Source of the DNA: Holophagales bacterium | Lineage (GTDB): Bacteria; Acidobacteriota; Thermoanaerobaculia; UBA5066 | Assembly (NCBI GenBank): GCA_016714815.1 | Contig: JADKBZ010000004.1 | Coordinates: forward strand, 1-64,000 | Direction of reading: 5' to 3' | Length of the DNA: 64,000 bases | Shown: one piece after another, positions 35,537-43,880 of the stretch | Numbering within the stretch: the stretch's first letter is position 1 | Layout of the letters: each line of letters begins with the position of its first letter | Program-made: the position numbers and the translations under genes | The notes under the pieces: generated by a model | Databases searched by the model: none | What the model saw: the letters and a program-made list of their open reading frames with translations, nothing else | Told to the model about the DNA's origin: nothing

Positions 35537-36403
35537 ATGCTCCCGGAACTCTGGACCCACCGCGAGGAAATGGTCGGCGACCTCCGCCTCCACTGGGTCG
35601 AGGCGGGCCGCGGACCACTCGTTCTTCTTCTCCACGGCTTTCCCGAGCACTGGCTCGCCTGGCGCCACCAGATTCCCGCGCTCGCCGCGGCCGGGTTCCG
35701 CGCCGTTGCTCCCGACCTGCGCGGCTACAACCTCTCCGCAAAGCCGGCCGGCGTTTCCAGCTACCGGATGGAGCACCTCGCCGGAGACGTCGCCAGGCTC
35801 GTCCGTCACCTCGGGTACGAGCGAACGCACCTCGTCGGGCACGACTGGGGGGGCGCGATCGCGTGGTGCGTCCCCGCGCTCCACCCCGGCCTCGTCGACA
35901 GGCTCGCGATCCTCAACGCCCCGCACCCGATCCTCTTCCGGAAGAAGCTCGCGACCCTCGCCCAGGCGAGGCGCTCGTCGTACGTCTTCTTCTTCCAGCT
36001 TCCGTATTTCCCGGAGCGCTCGCTCCTGGGCCACCGCGCGGGCTTCCTGAAGAGGATGCTGCGGCGCGATCCGACGACACCCGGCGCGTTTTCGCCGGCG
36101 GAGATCGAGGCGTACCGCGAGGCCTTTCTCCAGCCGGGTGCCGCGAAGGCCGCCATCAACTACTACCGGGCGGCCTTTCGCTCCGGCACGCGTATTCCCG
36201 GCCTTCGTCGCTCGCTCGACGCCGTCCCGACCCTCGTCCTCTGGGGCGAGGGAGACCGCTACCTCGGCCCCGAGCTTCTCGACGGCCTGGAGACCCTCGT
36301 CCCCGACCTCCGCCTCGTCCGGATCCCCGGCGCCAGCCACTGGCTCCCCGCCGACGCCGCGGACCAGGTGAACGGCGAGCTCATCGCCCACTTCAAGGGA
36401 TAG
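35537..36403 (+). CDS. Alpha/beta hydrolase, epoxide-hydrolase-like
   Basis: A 288-residue alpha/beta hydrolase. The oxyanion motif is HGFPEHW. The nucleophile is Asp103 in GHDWGGAIAW, the aspartate type seen in epoxide hydrolases and haloalkane dehalogenases rather than the serine of esterases. The late histidine is in GASHWLPADAADQVN, and GEGDRYLGPEL is a likely site for the third member. Epoxide hydrolysis is the best guess; substrate unknown. Its TAG stop touches the 61-bp palindrome. Confidence 0.85.
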   Translation: MLPELWTHREEMVGDLRLHWVEAGRGPLVLLLHGFPEHWLAWRHQIPALAAAGFRAVAPDLRGYNLSAKPAGVSSYRMEHLAGDVARLVRHLGYERTHLVGHDWGGAIAWCVPALHPGLVDRLAILNAPHPILFRKKLATLAQARRSSYVFFFQLPYFPERSLLGHRAGFLKRMLRRDPTTPGAFSPAEIEAYREAFLQPGAAKAAINYYRAAFRSGTRIPGLRRSLDAVPTLVLWGEGDRYLGPELLDGLETLVPDLRLVRIPGASHWLPADAADQVNGELIAHFKG

Positions 36404-36463
36404 GGGTCAGGTCTACCCTCTACACTCTACGGTCCGTAGAGTGTAGAGGGTAGACCTGACCCC
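36403..36463. repeat. Perfect 61-bp palindrome (30-bp arms), copy 2 of a dispersed family
   Basis: Two 30-bp arms, starting GGGGTCAGGTCTACCC, are exact reverse complements around a single central T. The element begins at the last base of the hydrolase stop codon and ends 18 bp before the transketolase stop, so it separates two convergent genes. As RNA it would form a very long hairpin on either strand and may block read-through, though there is no U tract. The arm matches the right arm of the 23203-23269 element at 27 of 30 positions. Confidence 0.9.
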
Positions 36464-36481
36464 CAGGTGAACCCCAGGTTC

Positions 36482-38455
36482 TCAGAGGAGCTTGCGGGTG
36501 GCCTCGGCGACGGCTCCGGGGGTGAGGCCGAGCTTTTCGTAGACCGTCTGGAAGGGGGCGGAGGCTCCGAATCGGTCGAGGCCGACGACGGTTCCGTCGA
36601 GGCCGACGATGCCGGTCCAGGAAAGGGTTGCAGCGGCTTCGACGGCGACGCGGGCGCGGCAGCCGAGGGGAAGGACCGACTCGCGCCACGCCTCGTCCTG
36701 AACCTGGAAGAGCTCGAGCGAGGGCATCGAAACGACGCGGACCGGGATCCCGTCCGCCGCGAGGAGCTTCTGCGCGGCGAGGGCGAGGTGGAGCTCGGAG
36801 CCGGAGCCGATGAGGATCGCCTTGAACCCCTCGGCGTCCGAGACGACGTATCCGCCGCGAAGGGCCTCATCGGTCGGAGGGAGGATGGGGAGCGCCTGCC
36901 GCGTCAGGACGAGGGCCGTCGGACCGTGGGACCGGCCGAGGGCGACCCGCCAGCCGGCCGCGGTCTCGTTCGCGTCGGCCGGACGGAAGACGACGAGGTG
37001 GGGCGTGGCGCGGAGCGCGGTGAGCTGCTCCACGGGCTGGTGCGTCGGGCCGTCCTCGCCGAGACCGATCGAGTCGTGTGTGAAGACGTAGACGACCGGC
37101 TGCTCCATGAGGGCCGCGAGGCGAATCGACCCCTTCATGTAGTCGGAGAAGACGAGAAACGTCCCGCCGAACGGCCGGAAGCCGTGGAGCGCGAGACCGT
37201 TCAGGATGGCGCCCATGCCGTGCTCGCGGATGCCGAATCGCAGGTAGGAGCCGGCAAAGTCCCCGGCCTTCACGTCGACCGCGCTCCTGGCCCGGGTGTT
37301 ATTCGACGGCGTCAGGTCGGCCGAACCGCCCGCGAGGGTCGGAATCACCGGGACGAGCGCGTCGAGGACCGCGCCCGAGGCCTGGCGCGTGGCGAGCGGC
37401 TTGTCCGCGGGGAAGGCCGGCAGCTTCGCCTCCCACCCGTCGGGCAACCCGCCCGAAAGGAAGAGGTCGAGCTGGGCCGCGAGCTCGGGAAGCGCGGCGC
37501 GGTAGGCCGAGAGCCGGGCGTTCCACATTCCTTCCTCGGCCGTTCCGCGCGCGGCGGCCTCGCCGAAGAAGGCGCGGACCTCGTCGGGAACGAGGAACTG
37601 CGCGTCCACCGGCCAGCCGAGCTTCTCCTTCGTGAGCCGGATCTCGTCGGCCCCGAGCGGCTCGCCGTGCGCCTTGCTCGTGTCCTGCCGGTTCGGGCTG
37701 CCGAAGCCGATGTGCGTCCGGCAGGCGACGAGCGAGGGCTTGCGGCCTTCGGCCTTCGCGGCCGCGATCGCCGCTTCGACGGCGTCGGCGTCGTGCCCGT
37801 CGACGCGCTGCACGTGCCAGCCGTAGGCGGCGAAGCGGGCGGGAACGTCTTCGGAGAACGAGAGCGACGTGGGGCCGTCGATGGAAATGTGGTTGTCGTC
37901 GTAAAGGACGACGAGCTTTCCGAGGCCGAGGTGACCGGCGAGCGCGCACGCCTCGTGCGAGACCCCTTCCATCAGGTCGCCGTCGCTGGCGAGGACGTAC
38001 GTGACGTGGTCGACGATCTCGTGACCCGGACGGTTGAAACGGGCCGCGAGCATCCGCTCGGCAAGCGCGAGGCCGACGGCCGTGGAGACCCCCTGGCCGA
38101 GCGGTCCGGTCGTCATTTCGACGCCAGGCGTGAGGCCGTGCTCCGGGTGACCCGGGGTCCGGCTCCCCCACTGGCGGAATGCCTTCAGCTCGTCGAGCGG
38201 AAGGTCGTAGCCGGAAACGTGGAGAAGGCCGTAGAGGAGCATCGAACCGTGCCCGGCCGAAAGGACGAACCGGTCGCGGTCGGGCCAGGAAGGGCTCTTC
38301 GGGCTGAACCTCAGGAACCTCGTGAAGAGGATGGTGGCGACGTCGGCCATCCCCATCGGCATCCCGGGGTGTCCGGAATTCGCCTTCTGCACGCCGTCCA
38401 TCGCGAGCGTCCGGAGGGTGTTTGCCGCGAGGCGGCGGAGGGCGTCTTCGGCCAT
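36482..38455 (-). CDS. tkt: Transketolase
   Basis: A thiamine-diphosphate enzyme of the pentose phosphate pathway, 657 residues. It has the N-terminal SGHPGMPMGMADV segment, the cofactor motif GDGDLMEG in the form SDGDLMEGVSHEA, and the pyrimidine-domain signature GIREHGMGAILNG with the catalytic Glu. The FTHDSIGLGEDGPTHQPVEQL segment binds substrate. I chose the ATG at 38455: AAGGAG lies 6 nt before it, whereas it touches the alternative ATG at 38461. The gene is monocistronic and convergent with the hydrolase gene. Confidence 0.97.
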   Translation of the reverse strand: MAEDALRRLAANTLRTLAMDGVQKANSGHPGMPMGMADVATILFTRFLRFSPKSPSWPDRDRFVLSAGHGSMLLYGLLHVSGYDLPLDELKAFRQWGSRTPGHPEHGLTPGVEMTTGPLGQGVSTAVGLALAERMLAARFNRPGHEIVDHVTYVLASDGDLMEGVSHEACALAGHLGLGKLVVLYDDNHISIDGPTSLSFSEDVPARFAAYGWHVQRVDGHDADAVEAAIAAAKAEGRKPSLVACRTHIGFGSPNRQDTSKAHGEPLGADEIRLTKEKLGWPVDAQFLVPDEVRAFFGEAAARGTAEEGMWNARLSAYRAALPELAAQLDLFLSGGLPDGWEAKLPAFPADKPLATRQASGAVLDALVPVIPTLAGGSADLTPSNNTRARSAVDVKAGDFAGSYLRFGIREHGMGAILNGLALHGFRPFGGTFLVFSDYMKGSIRLAALMEQPVVYVFTHDSIGLGEDGPTHQPVEQLTALRATPHLVVFRPADANETAAGWRVALGRSHGPTALVLTRQALPILPPTDEALRGGYVVSDAEGFKAILIGSGSELHLALAAQKLLAADGIPVRVVSMPSLELFQVQDEAWRESVLPLGCRARVAVEAAATLSWTGIVGLDGTVVGLDRFGASAPFQTVYEKLGLTPGAVAEATRKLL

Positions 38456-38596
38456 GGTCATCTCCTTGGTGCCCGCTTCTCGCGGGCCTTCCCCGGTGGC
38501 GTTTCGCCGCCGGGAGGCCCGCCGGGCTCCCGGCGGGAGCCGGGCGCTCGGCGGATCGTACATGGCGGCGGGGCTCCGAGACCGGCTCCGAAAGGC

Positions 38597-38602
38597 TACG
38601 AT
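38597..38602 (+). promoter_or_regulatory. Candidate -10 of kdsA
   Basis: TACGAT is followed by 7 nt and the kdsA ATG at 38610. The intervening CGGAGGG could also act as a ribosome site, so this gene may use either mode. Confidence 0.45.
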
Positions 38603-38609
38603 CGGAGGG

Positions 38610-39448
38610 ATGGCCGTTCACGCCTCGATCACCCCCTACCTCTCTGCCGGCGACCGCTGCCGTCCCGTCTTCTTCGTCGGGCCCTGCGTCATCGAGTCCC
38701 GCACCCACACGCTGAAGATGGCGAAGGCGATCAAGGCCGTCTTCGAAGGGCTCGAAGTCGCCGACCGCCTCGTCTTCAAGTCGTCGTTCGACAAGGCGAA
38801 CCGCTCGGCCGGCGACTCCTTCCGCGGCCCCGGCATCGAGAAGGGGCTCGACGTCCTCTCGACGGTGAAGGACAAGCTCGACCTGCCGATCCTCACGGAC
38901 GTCCACGAGGTGGAGCAGTGCGAACTGGCGGCCGAGGTGGCCGACGTCCTCCAGGTTCCCGCGTTCCTCTGCCGGCAGACCGACCTCATCGTCGCCGCAG
39001 CGAGGACGGGTCGCGCGGTGAACGTGAAGAAGGGCCAGTTCCTGGCCCCCGACGACTGCGCCCAGATCGTCGCGAAGTGCCGCGCCGCCGGGAACTCGAA
39101 CGTCCTCCTGACGGAGCGCGGAACGACGTTCGGCTACCACAACCTGGTGGTGGACTTCCGGGGGCTGCCGATGATGCGGGCCCTCGGTGCGCCGGTGATC
39201 TACGACGCTACCCACTCGCTGCAGCTCCCCGGCGGTCTCGGGAAGGAAACCGGCGGCGCCCGGCAGTACGCCCCGCGCTCGCGCGGGCTGCAGCGGCCGT
39301 CGGCGTCGACGGCTACTTCCTCGAGGTCCACGACGACCCGGCGAACGCGAAGTCCGACCGGGCGACGCAGCTCCCCCTCGCCGACCTGCCGAAGTTCCTT
39401 TCCGACCTTCTCCGTTTCGACGCTCTCCGGCGCGAGACGGCCGGCTGA
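38610..39448 (+). CDS. kdsA: Kdo-8-phosphate synthase (frameshifted)
   Basis: Condenses arabinose-5-phosphate with phosphoenolpyruvate. The first 220 residues are typical: FVGPCVIES, FKSSFDKANRS, DVHEVEQC, CRQTDLI, NVKKGQFLAP, LLTERGTTFGY and DATHSLQLPGG. The frame then breaks at a run of four Cs (39271-39274). One more C would restore GARQYAPALARAAAAVGVDGYF and the expected C-terminus ending at 39448, giving about 279 residues, the normal length. The downstream residues keep EVHDDPANAKSD, the right family sequence. Because the rest is intact and Kdo synthesis is needed, a sequence error is the likely cause. Confidence 0.9.
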
Positions 39449-39566
39449 GGCCCCCGGCGCGCGAAGCGCCCGCGTCCAGGCTCCAGGGACGAATGTTGCC
39501 CGGCAGCATGTGCGATACGATTCGTCGGGAATGCTCCAAGCGAGAAAATGAGGAGAACCTGAGCCC

Positions 39567-41083
39567 ATGAGACTGGCCCGCACTTTCGCACTGGCGGCTC
39601 TGCTCGTGGCTGCCGGCACCGCCGCCGCAGCCGACGTCACCCTGAATGCCATCCAGTACCCCGAGAGGTCGTCGATCGACGTTTCCTTCACCGCCACCGC
39701 CATCGCCCCCGCAGGGGCCACCCTCGAGGCCTCGGTCAAGGCCGAAGGGGCCCAGACCCGCGTCGAGTTCTCCTGGAAGAAGATGAAGCCCGCGATCCTC
39801 TTCGGGGGCGACATCACCTCCTATGGCGCCTGGGCCGTCACGAAGGACGGCGTCGCCGAGAACATGGGCGAGCTCTTCGTGAACAGCGCCAGCGGCAGCG
39901 CCACGTTCTCCACCGGCAAGAAGGTCTTCGGCCTCATGGTCACGGCCGAGCCGTTCCCCGGCGTGACGCGCCCGACGGACCTCGTCGTCTTCACGAACGC
40001 GGCCACCAAGCCCGCCAAGGCCAAGAGCGAGCCCTTCACCTTCGGGAAGTTCCTCTCCGAAGCGAAGCCCGCCAACGCGTCCATCGCCACGATGGAGTGG
40101 AAGGGCAAGGAGTCCCTCGAGCTCGTCCAGGCTCGGGCGATCTACGCCACCGCCGAGAAGTTCAAGGCGGGTGACGTCAACCCCAAGGCGATGCAGGAGG
40201 CCAAGGTCGCGATCGCGCAGGCCGAGAACTCCGCCAAGGGCGGCAGCAGCAAGTCGGTGACGGACTACAGCCGTCGCGGCGCGGCGCTCGCCTCCGAGGC
40301 GATCCGCGACCTCTACAGGAAGCGCGCCGCCGACGAGGCCGCCCGGATCGCGGCGGAGCAGAAGGCCAAGGAAGACGCGCTGAAGCTCGCCGCCATGAGC
40401 GAGGCCGACAGGCGCATGCAGACCGAGGCCGCCCTCGCCCAGCTCGAGACCCTGAAGCAGAAGACCGAGCTCGACCTGCAGCAGACGCGGCAGGCCGCCG
40501 CGGCCCTCGCAGCCGCCAAGAGCCAGCTCGAGGCCGACAAGAAGAAGCTCGAGGACGAGAAGGCCGCCCTCCAGAAGGAGCGCGACGCGCTCGCGGCCCG
40601 CCTCGGAGGCGCCCTCGACAAGGTCGCGTCGACGACGAAGACCGCCCGCGGCATGGTCGTCAACCTCGAGGGGATCTCGTTCGACACGGGCAAGGCCACC
40701 CTCAAGCCCGACACCCGCGTCACTCTCGGCAAGCTCGCCGGGATCCTCCTGATGATCCCCGAGCTGAACATCCGGATCGAGGGCTACACGGACTCCGTCG
40801 GCAAGGCCGACGCGAACCTCAAGCTCTCTTCCGAGCGCGCCAAGAACGTCTTCGGCCTGCTGCGGGATCAGGGATCACCGACACGCGCATGGCCTACGAG
40901 GGTTACGGGGCCGAGAACCCGGTCGCCCCGAACGACACGGCCGCCGGCAAGGCGAAGAACCGCCGCGTCGAGATCATCGTGGCCGAGGGCCAGATCCAGG
41001 CCGCCCCGAAGGCGGTTCCCGCCCCGGCGCCCGCGGCGGCTCCCGCCGCCAAGGCTCCGGCCGCTCCCGCCCCCAAGAAGTAG
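39567..41083 (+). CDS. OmpA-family peptidoglycan-associated outer-membrane protein (frameshifted)
   Basis: About 505 residues after correction. There is a signal peptide (cleavage near GTAAAAD), a beta-rich N-terminal domain, an Ala/Glu/Lys-rich coiled coil (about 225-350) and a C-terminal OmpA peptidoglycan-binding domain: ISFDTGKATLKPDTRVTLGK, IRIEGYTDSVGKADANLKLS, AYEGYGAENPVAPNDTAAGK and NRRVEIIV. A Pro/Ala tail ends the protein. The frame breaks at a GGG run (40871-40873); a fourth G would join GLLRDQG to ITDTRMAYEGYG. A strong terminator follows. It should tether the outer membrane to peptidoglycan. Confidence 0.9.
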
Positions 41084-41105
41084 CTTCGGCAGACCTCCCT
41101 CGTCG

Positions 41106-41142
41106 AAAGGGCCCCGGTGCGCTCGCGCACCGGGGCCTTTTT
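41106..41142 (+). terminator. Rho-independent terminator of the OmpA-family gene
   Basis: A perfect 12-bp stem (GGCCCCGGTGCG with its complement) with a CTCG loop, extended by AAA-TTT pairing, runs into TTTTTCTCTT. It lies 22 nt after the stop and could also serve the convergent ygbA gene in part. Confidence 0.93.
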
Positions 41143-41186
41143 CTCTTCCGGCTCCGGGCTGCCACACGCCCTGGGCGGCGAGCGGA

Positions 41187-41552
41187 TCAGCCTGGCTTCC
41201 GGAGCTTCTCGGCCACCTTCTGCGCTTTTTCCGAGAGGGGGCGCCGCTCGTCCCTGAAGTGCAGGAGGGCGAGCACGGGGTGGCGCAGGAGCATCCGCGG
41301 CCCGGCATGCCGCATGACCTCCCGGACCCGCTCCCGCATCGTCGCCTCGTAGCAGTGAACGGGACACTTCACACAGGTCGGCTTCTCCTCGGCGAACGGG
41401 CACTTTTCGAGCCGCCGCTCGGCGTAGAGGCGCAGCTCCTCGCACGAGGCGCAGAGGGGCGTCCCGCCCCCGTGGACGTTCCGGCAGCGGATCCGGATCA
41501 TCGCCTGGAGCGTCTTCCACTCCCGCGCCACCCGTCGCTCGGCGCCGTTCAC
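41187..41552 (-). CDS. ygbA: YgbA-type nitrous-oxide-stimulated-promoter family protein
   Basis: A 121-residue Cys-rich protein. The family pattern is present: MIRIRCRNVHGGG, LCASCEELRLYAERRLEKCPF, KPTCVKCPVHCYEATMRERVREVMRHAGPRMLLRHP. Eight Cys residues, largely in C-x2-C pairs, suggest metal binding. The E. coli member is induced by nitric oxide and aids recovery from nitrosative stress; a similar role here is inference. Start is GTG overlapping the stop of the membrane gene upstream (GTGA). Confidence 0.88.
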   Translation of the reverse strand: MNGAERRVAREWKTLQAMIRIRCRNVHGGGTPLCASCEELRLYAERRLEKCPFAEEKPTCVKCPVHCYEATMRERVREVMRHAGPRMLLRHPVLALLHFRDERRPLSEKAQKVAEKLRKPG

Positions 41553-41911
41553 GAGGCGCCCTCCGGCCCCGGCCGCGGCGCCTCTTCCGGAGCCTTTTCG
41601 GGCAGCCGGACCGCGAACGCCGAGAGAGCCGTTGCCACCGCCACGCCCCCCAGGATGACGGCCAGCCTGGCCCACGGGCGCCCCGTCTCCATTCTCTGGC
41701 CGGCGAAGAACGCGAGCGTCCTCACCCATTCGAGAGCCCCGAGGACGAGTCCGGCCTGAACGACCCGGGCCGCCCACCGCTGCGGAACGAGGAGGAGGAG
41801 CCCAAGCGCGAGCGAGAGGACGACGAGCTCCAGGCTCCGCGTCCTGAAGAAGTGCGCCGCGAGGACCAGCGCCGAGAGGACGACGGGCAGGGTTCGGAGG
41901 AAGGCTCTCAT
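41549..41911 (-). CDS. Small multi-pass membrane protein paired with ygbA
   Basis: A 120-residue protein with about four hydrophobic segments (residues 5-20, 28-45, 48-65 and 82-100) and a Pro/Glu/Ala-rich tail. I recognise no family. It overlaps ygbA by GTGA and is the first gene of the pair, so it may share regulation and role with ygbA. The inverted repeat at 41949-41970 is upstream. Confidence 0.7.
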   Translation of the reverse strand: MRAFLRTLPVVLSALVLAAHFFRTRSLELVVLSLALGLLLLVPQRWAARVVQAGLVLGALEWVRTLAFFAGQRMETGRPWARLAVILGGVAVATALSAFAVRLPEKAPEEAPRPGPEGAS

Positions 41912-41948
41912 CCCTGACGGAGAAGATCACGGGTTGCGCCGGGCGGGG

Positions 41949-41970
41949 ATGACGGCGGTCATGCCGTCAT
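41949..41970. promoter_or_regulatory. Inverted repeat upstream of the membrane protein/ygbA pair
   Basis: ATGACGGC and GCCGTCAT form a perfect 8-bp inverted repeat with a 6-bp spacer, 38 bp ahead of the minus-strand ATG. It could be the operator of a regulator of this pair, for example one responding to nitric oxide. The assignment is inference. Confidence 0.4.
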
Positions 41971-41992
41971 TTCCTTTCCAGGCCGGCGACTC

Positions 41993-42049
41993 TTGACATT
42001 CAGGAACTGCGTTCCCATACTTAACCTCGTTAAGTGCAGAAACGAGGTT
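41993..42049 (+). promoter_or_regulatory. tetR-dev promoter with two overlapping palindromes
   Basis: TTGACA (41993-41998), 17 bp, then CATACT (42016-42021). ACTTAAC-CTC-GTTAAGT (42019-42035) is a perfect inverted repeat covering the end of the -10 and the start point, the usual place for autorepression by a TetR protein. A second perfect repeat, AACCTCGTT (42023-42031) and AACGAGGTT (42041-42049), overlaps the first. The two cannot form fully at once if read as RNA hairpins. Confidence 0.75.
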
Positions 42050-42056
42050 CAAACGC

Positions 42057-42686
42057 ATGGGCATCACCGAGCGACGCGAGAGGGAAAAGGAAGAGGTCCG
42101 GAGGCGGATCCTCGACGCCGCGCGCGAGCTCTTCGCGCGGGACGGCTACGAGGCGGTCACGATGCGGAAGATCGCCGAGGCGATCGAGTATTCGCCGACG
42201 GCCATCTACCTCCACTTCAAGGACAAGGAGAGCCTCGTCCGCGAGCTCTGCATGGCGGACTTCGACTCGCTCGCGAAGGCCTTCCAGCGGATCGCCCGCG
42301 AGCCGGACCCGCTCGAGCGGCTGAAGAAGTCCGGTCTCGCCTATGCCGACTTCGCCCTGGAGCACCCGAACCACTACCGGCTCATGTTCATGACGCCCGA
42401 CCCGGCGCCCGCCAAGGACGAGGAGGCGGCCGCGAAGCGGAAGGGGAACCCCGAGGAGGACGCCTACGCCTTCCTCGTCGCGACGGTGGCCGAGGCGATC
42501 GAGAAGGGGCTCCTTCGGACCGACCTGAAGGACCCGCACCTCGTCGCACAGGCGGCCTGGGCGGGAGTCCACGGCGTCATCTCGCTCCACGTCGCGAAGG
42601 GGACCGACGGCTGGATCGACTGGAAGCCGCTGAAGAAGACCGTCACGCTCGTCGTCGACTCGTTCAGCCGCGGCATTTCGAAGTAG
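42057..42686 (+). CDS. TetR-family transcriptional regulator
   Basis: A 209-residue regulator. The N-terminal helix-turn-helix spans about residues 14-60 (RRRILDAARELFARDGYEAVTMRKIAEAIEYSPTAIYLHFKDKESL), and the C-terminal ligand-binding domain is of the type with HPNHYRLMFM. It is 7 nt ahead of the exporter permease and its promoter holds palindromes, so it most likely represses its own operon and responds to an exported compound. Ligand unknown. Confidence 0.93.
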   Translation: MGITERREREKEEVRRRILDAARELFARDGYEAVTMRKIAEAIEYSPTAIYLHFKDKESLVRELCMADFDSLAKAFQRIAREPDPLERLKKSGLAYADFALEHPNHYRLMFMTPDPAPAKDEEAAAKRKGNPEEDAYAFLVATVAEAIEKGLLRTDLKDPHLVAQAAWAGVHGVISLHVAKGTDGWIDWKPLKKTVTLVVDSFSRGISK

Positions 42687-42693
42687 GGCTCCC

Positions 42694-43821
42694 GTGGTTT
42701 CGCTCGCCCGCCGCAACCTCTTTCACGACAAGCTCCGCTTCGCCATCACGATCGCGGGCGTCGCCTTCGCCGTCACCCTCGTCTTCGTCCAGGTCGGCCT
42801 CTTCCTCGGCCTCCTCGAGAACGCCTCGGTCACGATCGAGAACACCTCCGCCGATCTCTGGGTCACCTCCCGCAACACGCCGAACGTCGACTTCGCCCAC
42901 ACCTTCCCCGAGAGCTACGTCCAGCGGGTCCGCTCCGTTCCCGGCGTCGCCCGTGCCGACAACCTCATCGTCTGGTTCATGCAGCTGAGCCTGCCGACCG
43001 GGGCGCAGGAGGGGACCCTCGTCTACGCCCTCGAGGACTTCCGCGCCTGGAACCTCCCCTGGAGCGTCTCCGAAGGGCACCTGGACGACCTTCCCCGCGG
43101 CGACTTCTTCTTCCTCGACGACTCGGCCACGAAGCGCTACGGCCCCTTCGCCGTCGGCGACTACCGCGAGGTCTCCGAGCGGCGCCTGAAGATCATCGGC
43201 CGGACCGAGGCGGCGCGCTCCTTCACGACGACGCCGATCGCCTTCATGGACACGGCCCTCGCCCAGGAGCTCTCCTACCAGGCCCTCCGCGGAAAGACGA
43301 CCTACGTCCTCGTGAAGCTCGCCCCCGGGGCGGACGTCGCCGCGGTCCGCTCGGAGATCGCCCGGCGACTTCCCTACAACGACGTCTTCACGCGGGCCGA
43401 GTGGGCGGAGCGCTCGCGCGCCTACTGGGTCGCGAACACGGGGATCGGCCTGAACATGTACCTCACGGTCTTCCTCGGGGTCCTCGTCGGCGTCGTCGTC
43501 GTGGCGCTGACGCTCTACACCTCGACGATGGAGCACCTCAAGGAGTTCGGCACCGTGAAGGCGATCGGCGGGAGCAACGCCGACATCTACCGGATCCTCG
43601 CCGAGCAGTCGGTCCTTGCGGCTGTCCTCGGATTCGCCGTCGGGACCGTCTTCGCCCTCTCCGCCGGACCGGGGATGGAGAAGGCGGGGCTGAAGCTGAT
43701 CATCACGCCCGACTTCGGGGCAATCGTCCTCGTGGGAACCGTCCTCCTCTGCCTCGCCGCGTCGATGGTGTCGTTCCGCAAGGTCGCCGCCCTCGACCCG
43801 GCCCTCGTCTTCCGCGGCTGA
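42694..43821 (+). CDS. ABC exporter permease, DevC type
   Basis: A 375-residue permease of the MacB/FtsX fold. One helix is N-terminal (residues about 15-40), then a large periplasmic domain (about 45-240), then three helices (about 255-280, 305-325, 340-360). The order DevC-DevA-DevB matches cyanobacterial heterocyst glycolipid exporters and related efflux systems. Start is GTG, 7 nt after tetR. Substrate unknown; a lipid or drug is plausible. Confidence 0.9.
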   Translation: MVSLARRNLFHDKLRFAITIAGVAFAVTLVFVQVGLFLGLLENASVTIENTSADLWVTSRNTPNVDFAHTFPESYVQRVRSVPGVARADNLIVWFMQLSLPTGAQEGTLVYALEDFRAWNLPWSVSEGHLDDLPRGDFFFLDDSATKRYGPFAVGDYREVSERRLKIIGRTEAARSFTTTPIAFMDTALAQELSYQALRGKTTYVLVKLAPGADVAAVRSEIARRLPYNDVFTRAEWAERSRAYWVANTGIGLNMYLTVFLGVLVGVVVVALTLYTSTMEHLKEFGTVKAIGGSNADIYRILAEQSVLAAVLGFAVGTVFALSAGPGMEKAGLKLIITPDFGAIVLVGTVLLCLAASMVSFRKVAALDPALVFRG

Positions 43822-43880
43822 CGTCCCCCAGCCCCGTTCGCACGCGGGCCCCGCACGGGCCCTTTTGCAAGGAGTCTCCG

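Noticed and set aside
38456..38563. A longer N-terminus for transketolase
   Set aside because: The extension is Arg/Pro-rich and unlike the family; AAGGAG lies 6 nt before the ATG at 38455.
40866..40880. Programmed frameshifting as the reason for the OmpA, kdsA and barrel-protein breaks
   Set aside because: No classical slippery heptamer or downstream stimulatory structure is seen, and three unrelated genes sharing the device within 15 kb is unlikely; missing bases in G or C runs explain all three.
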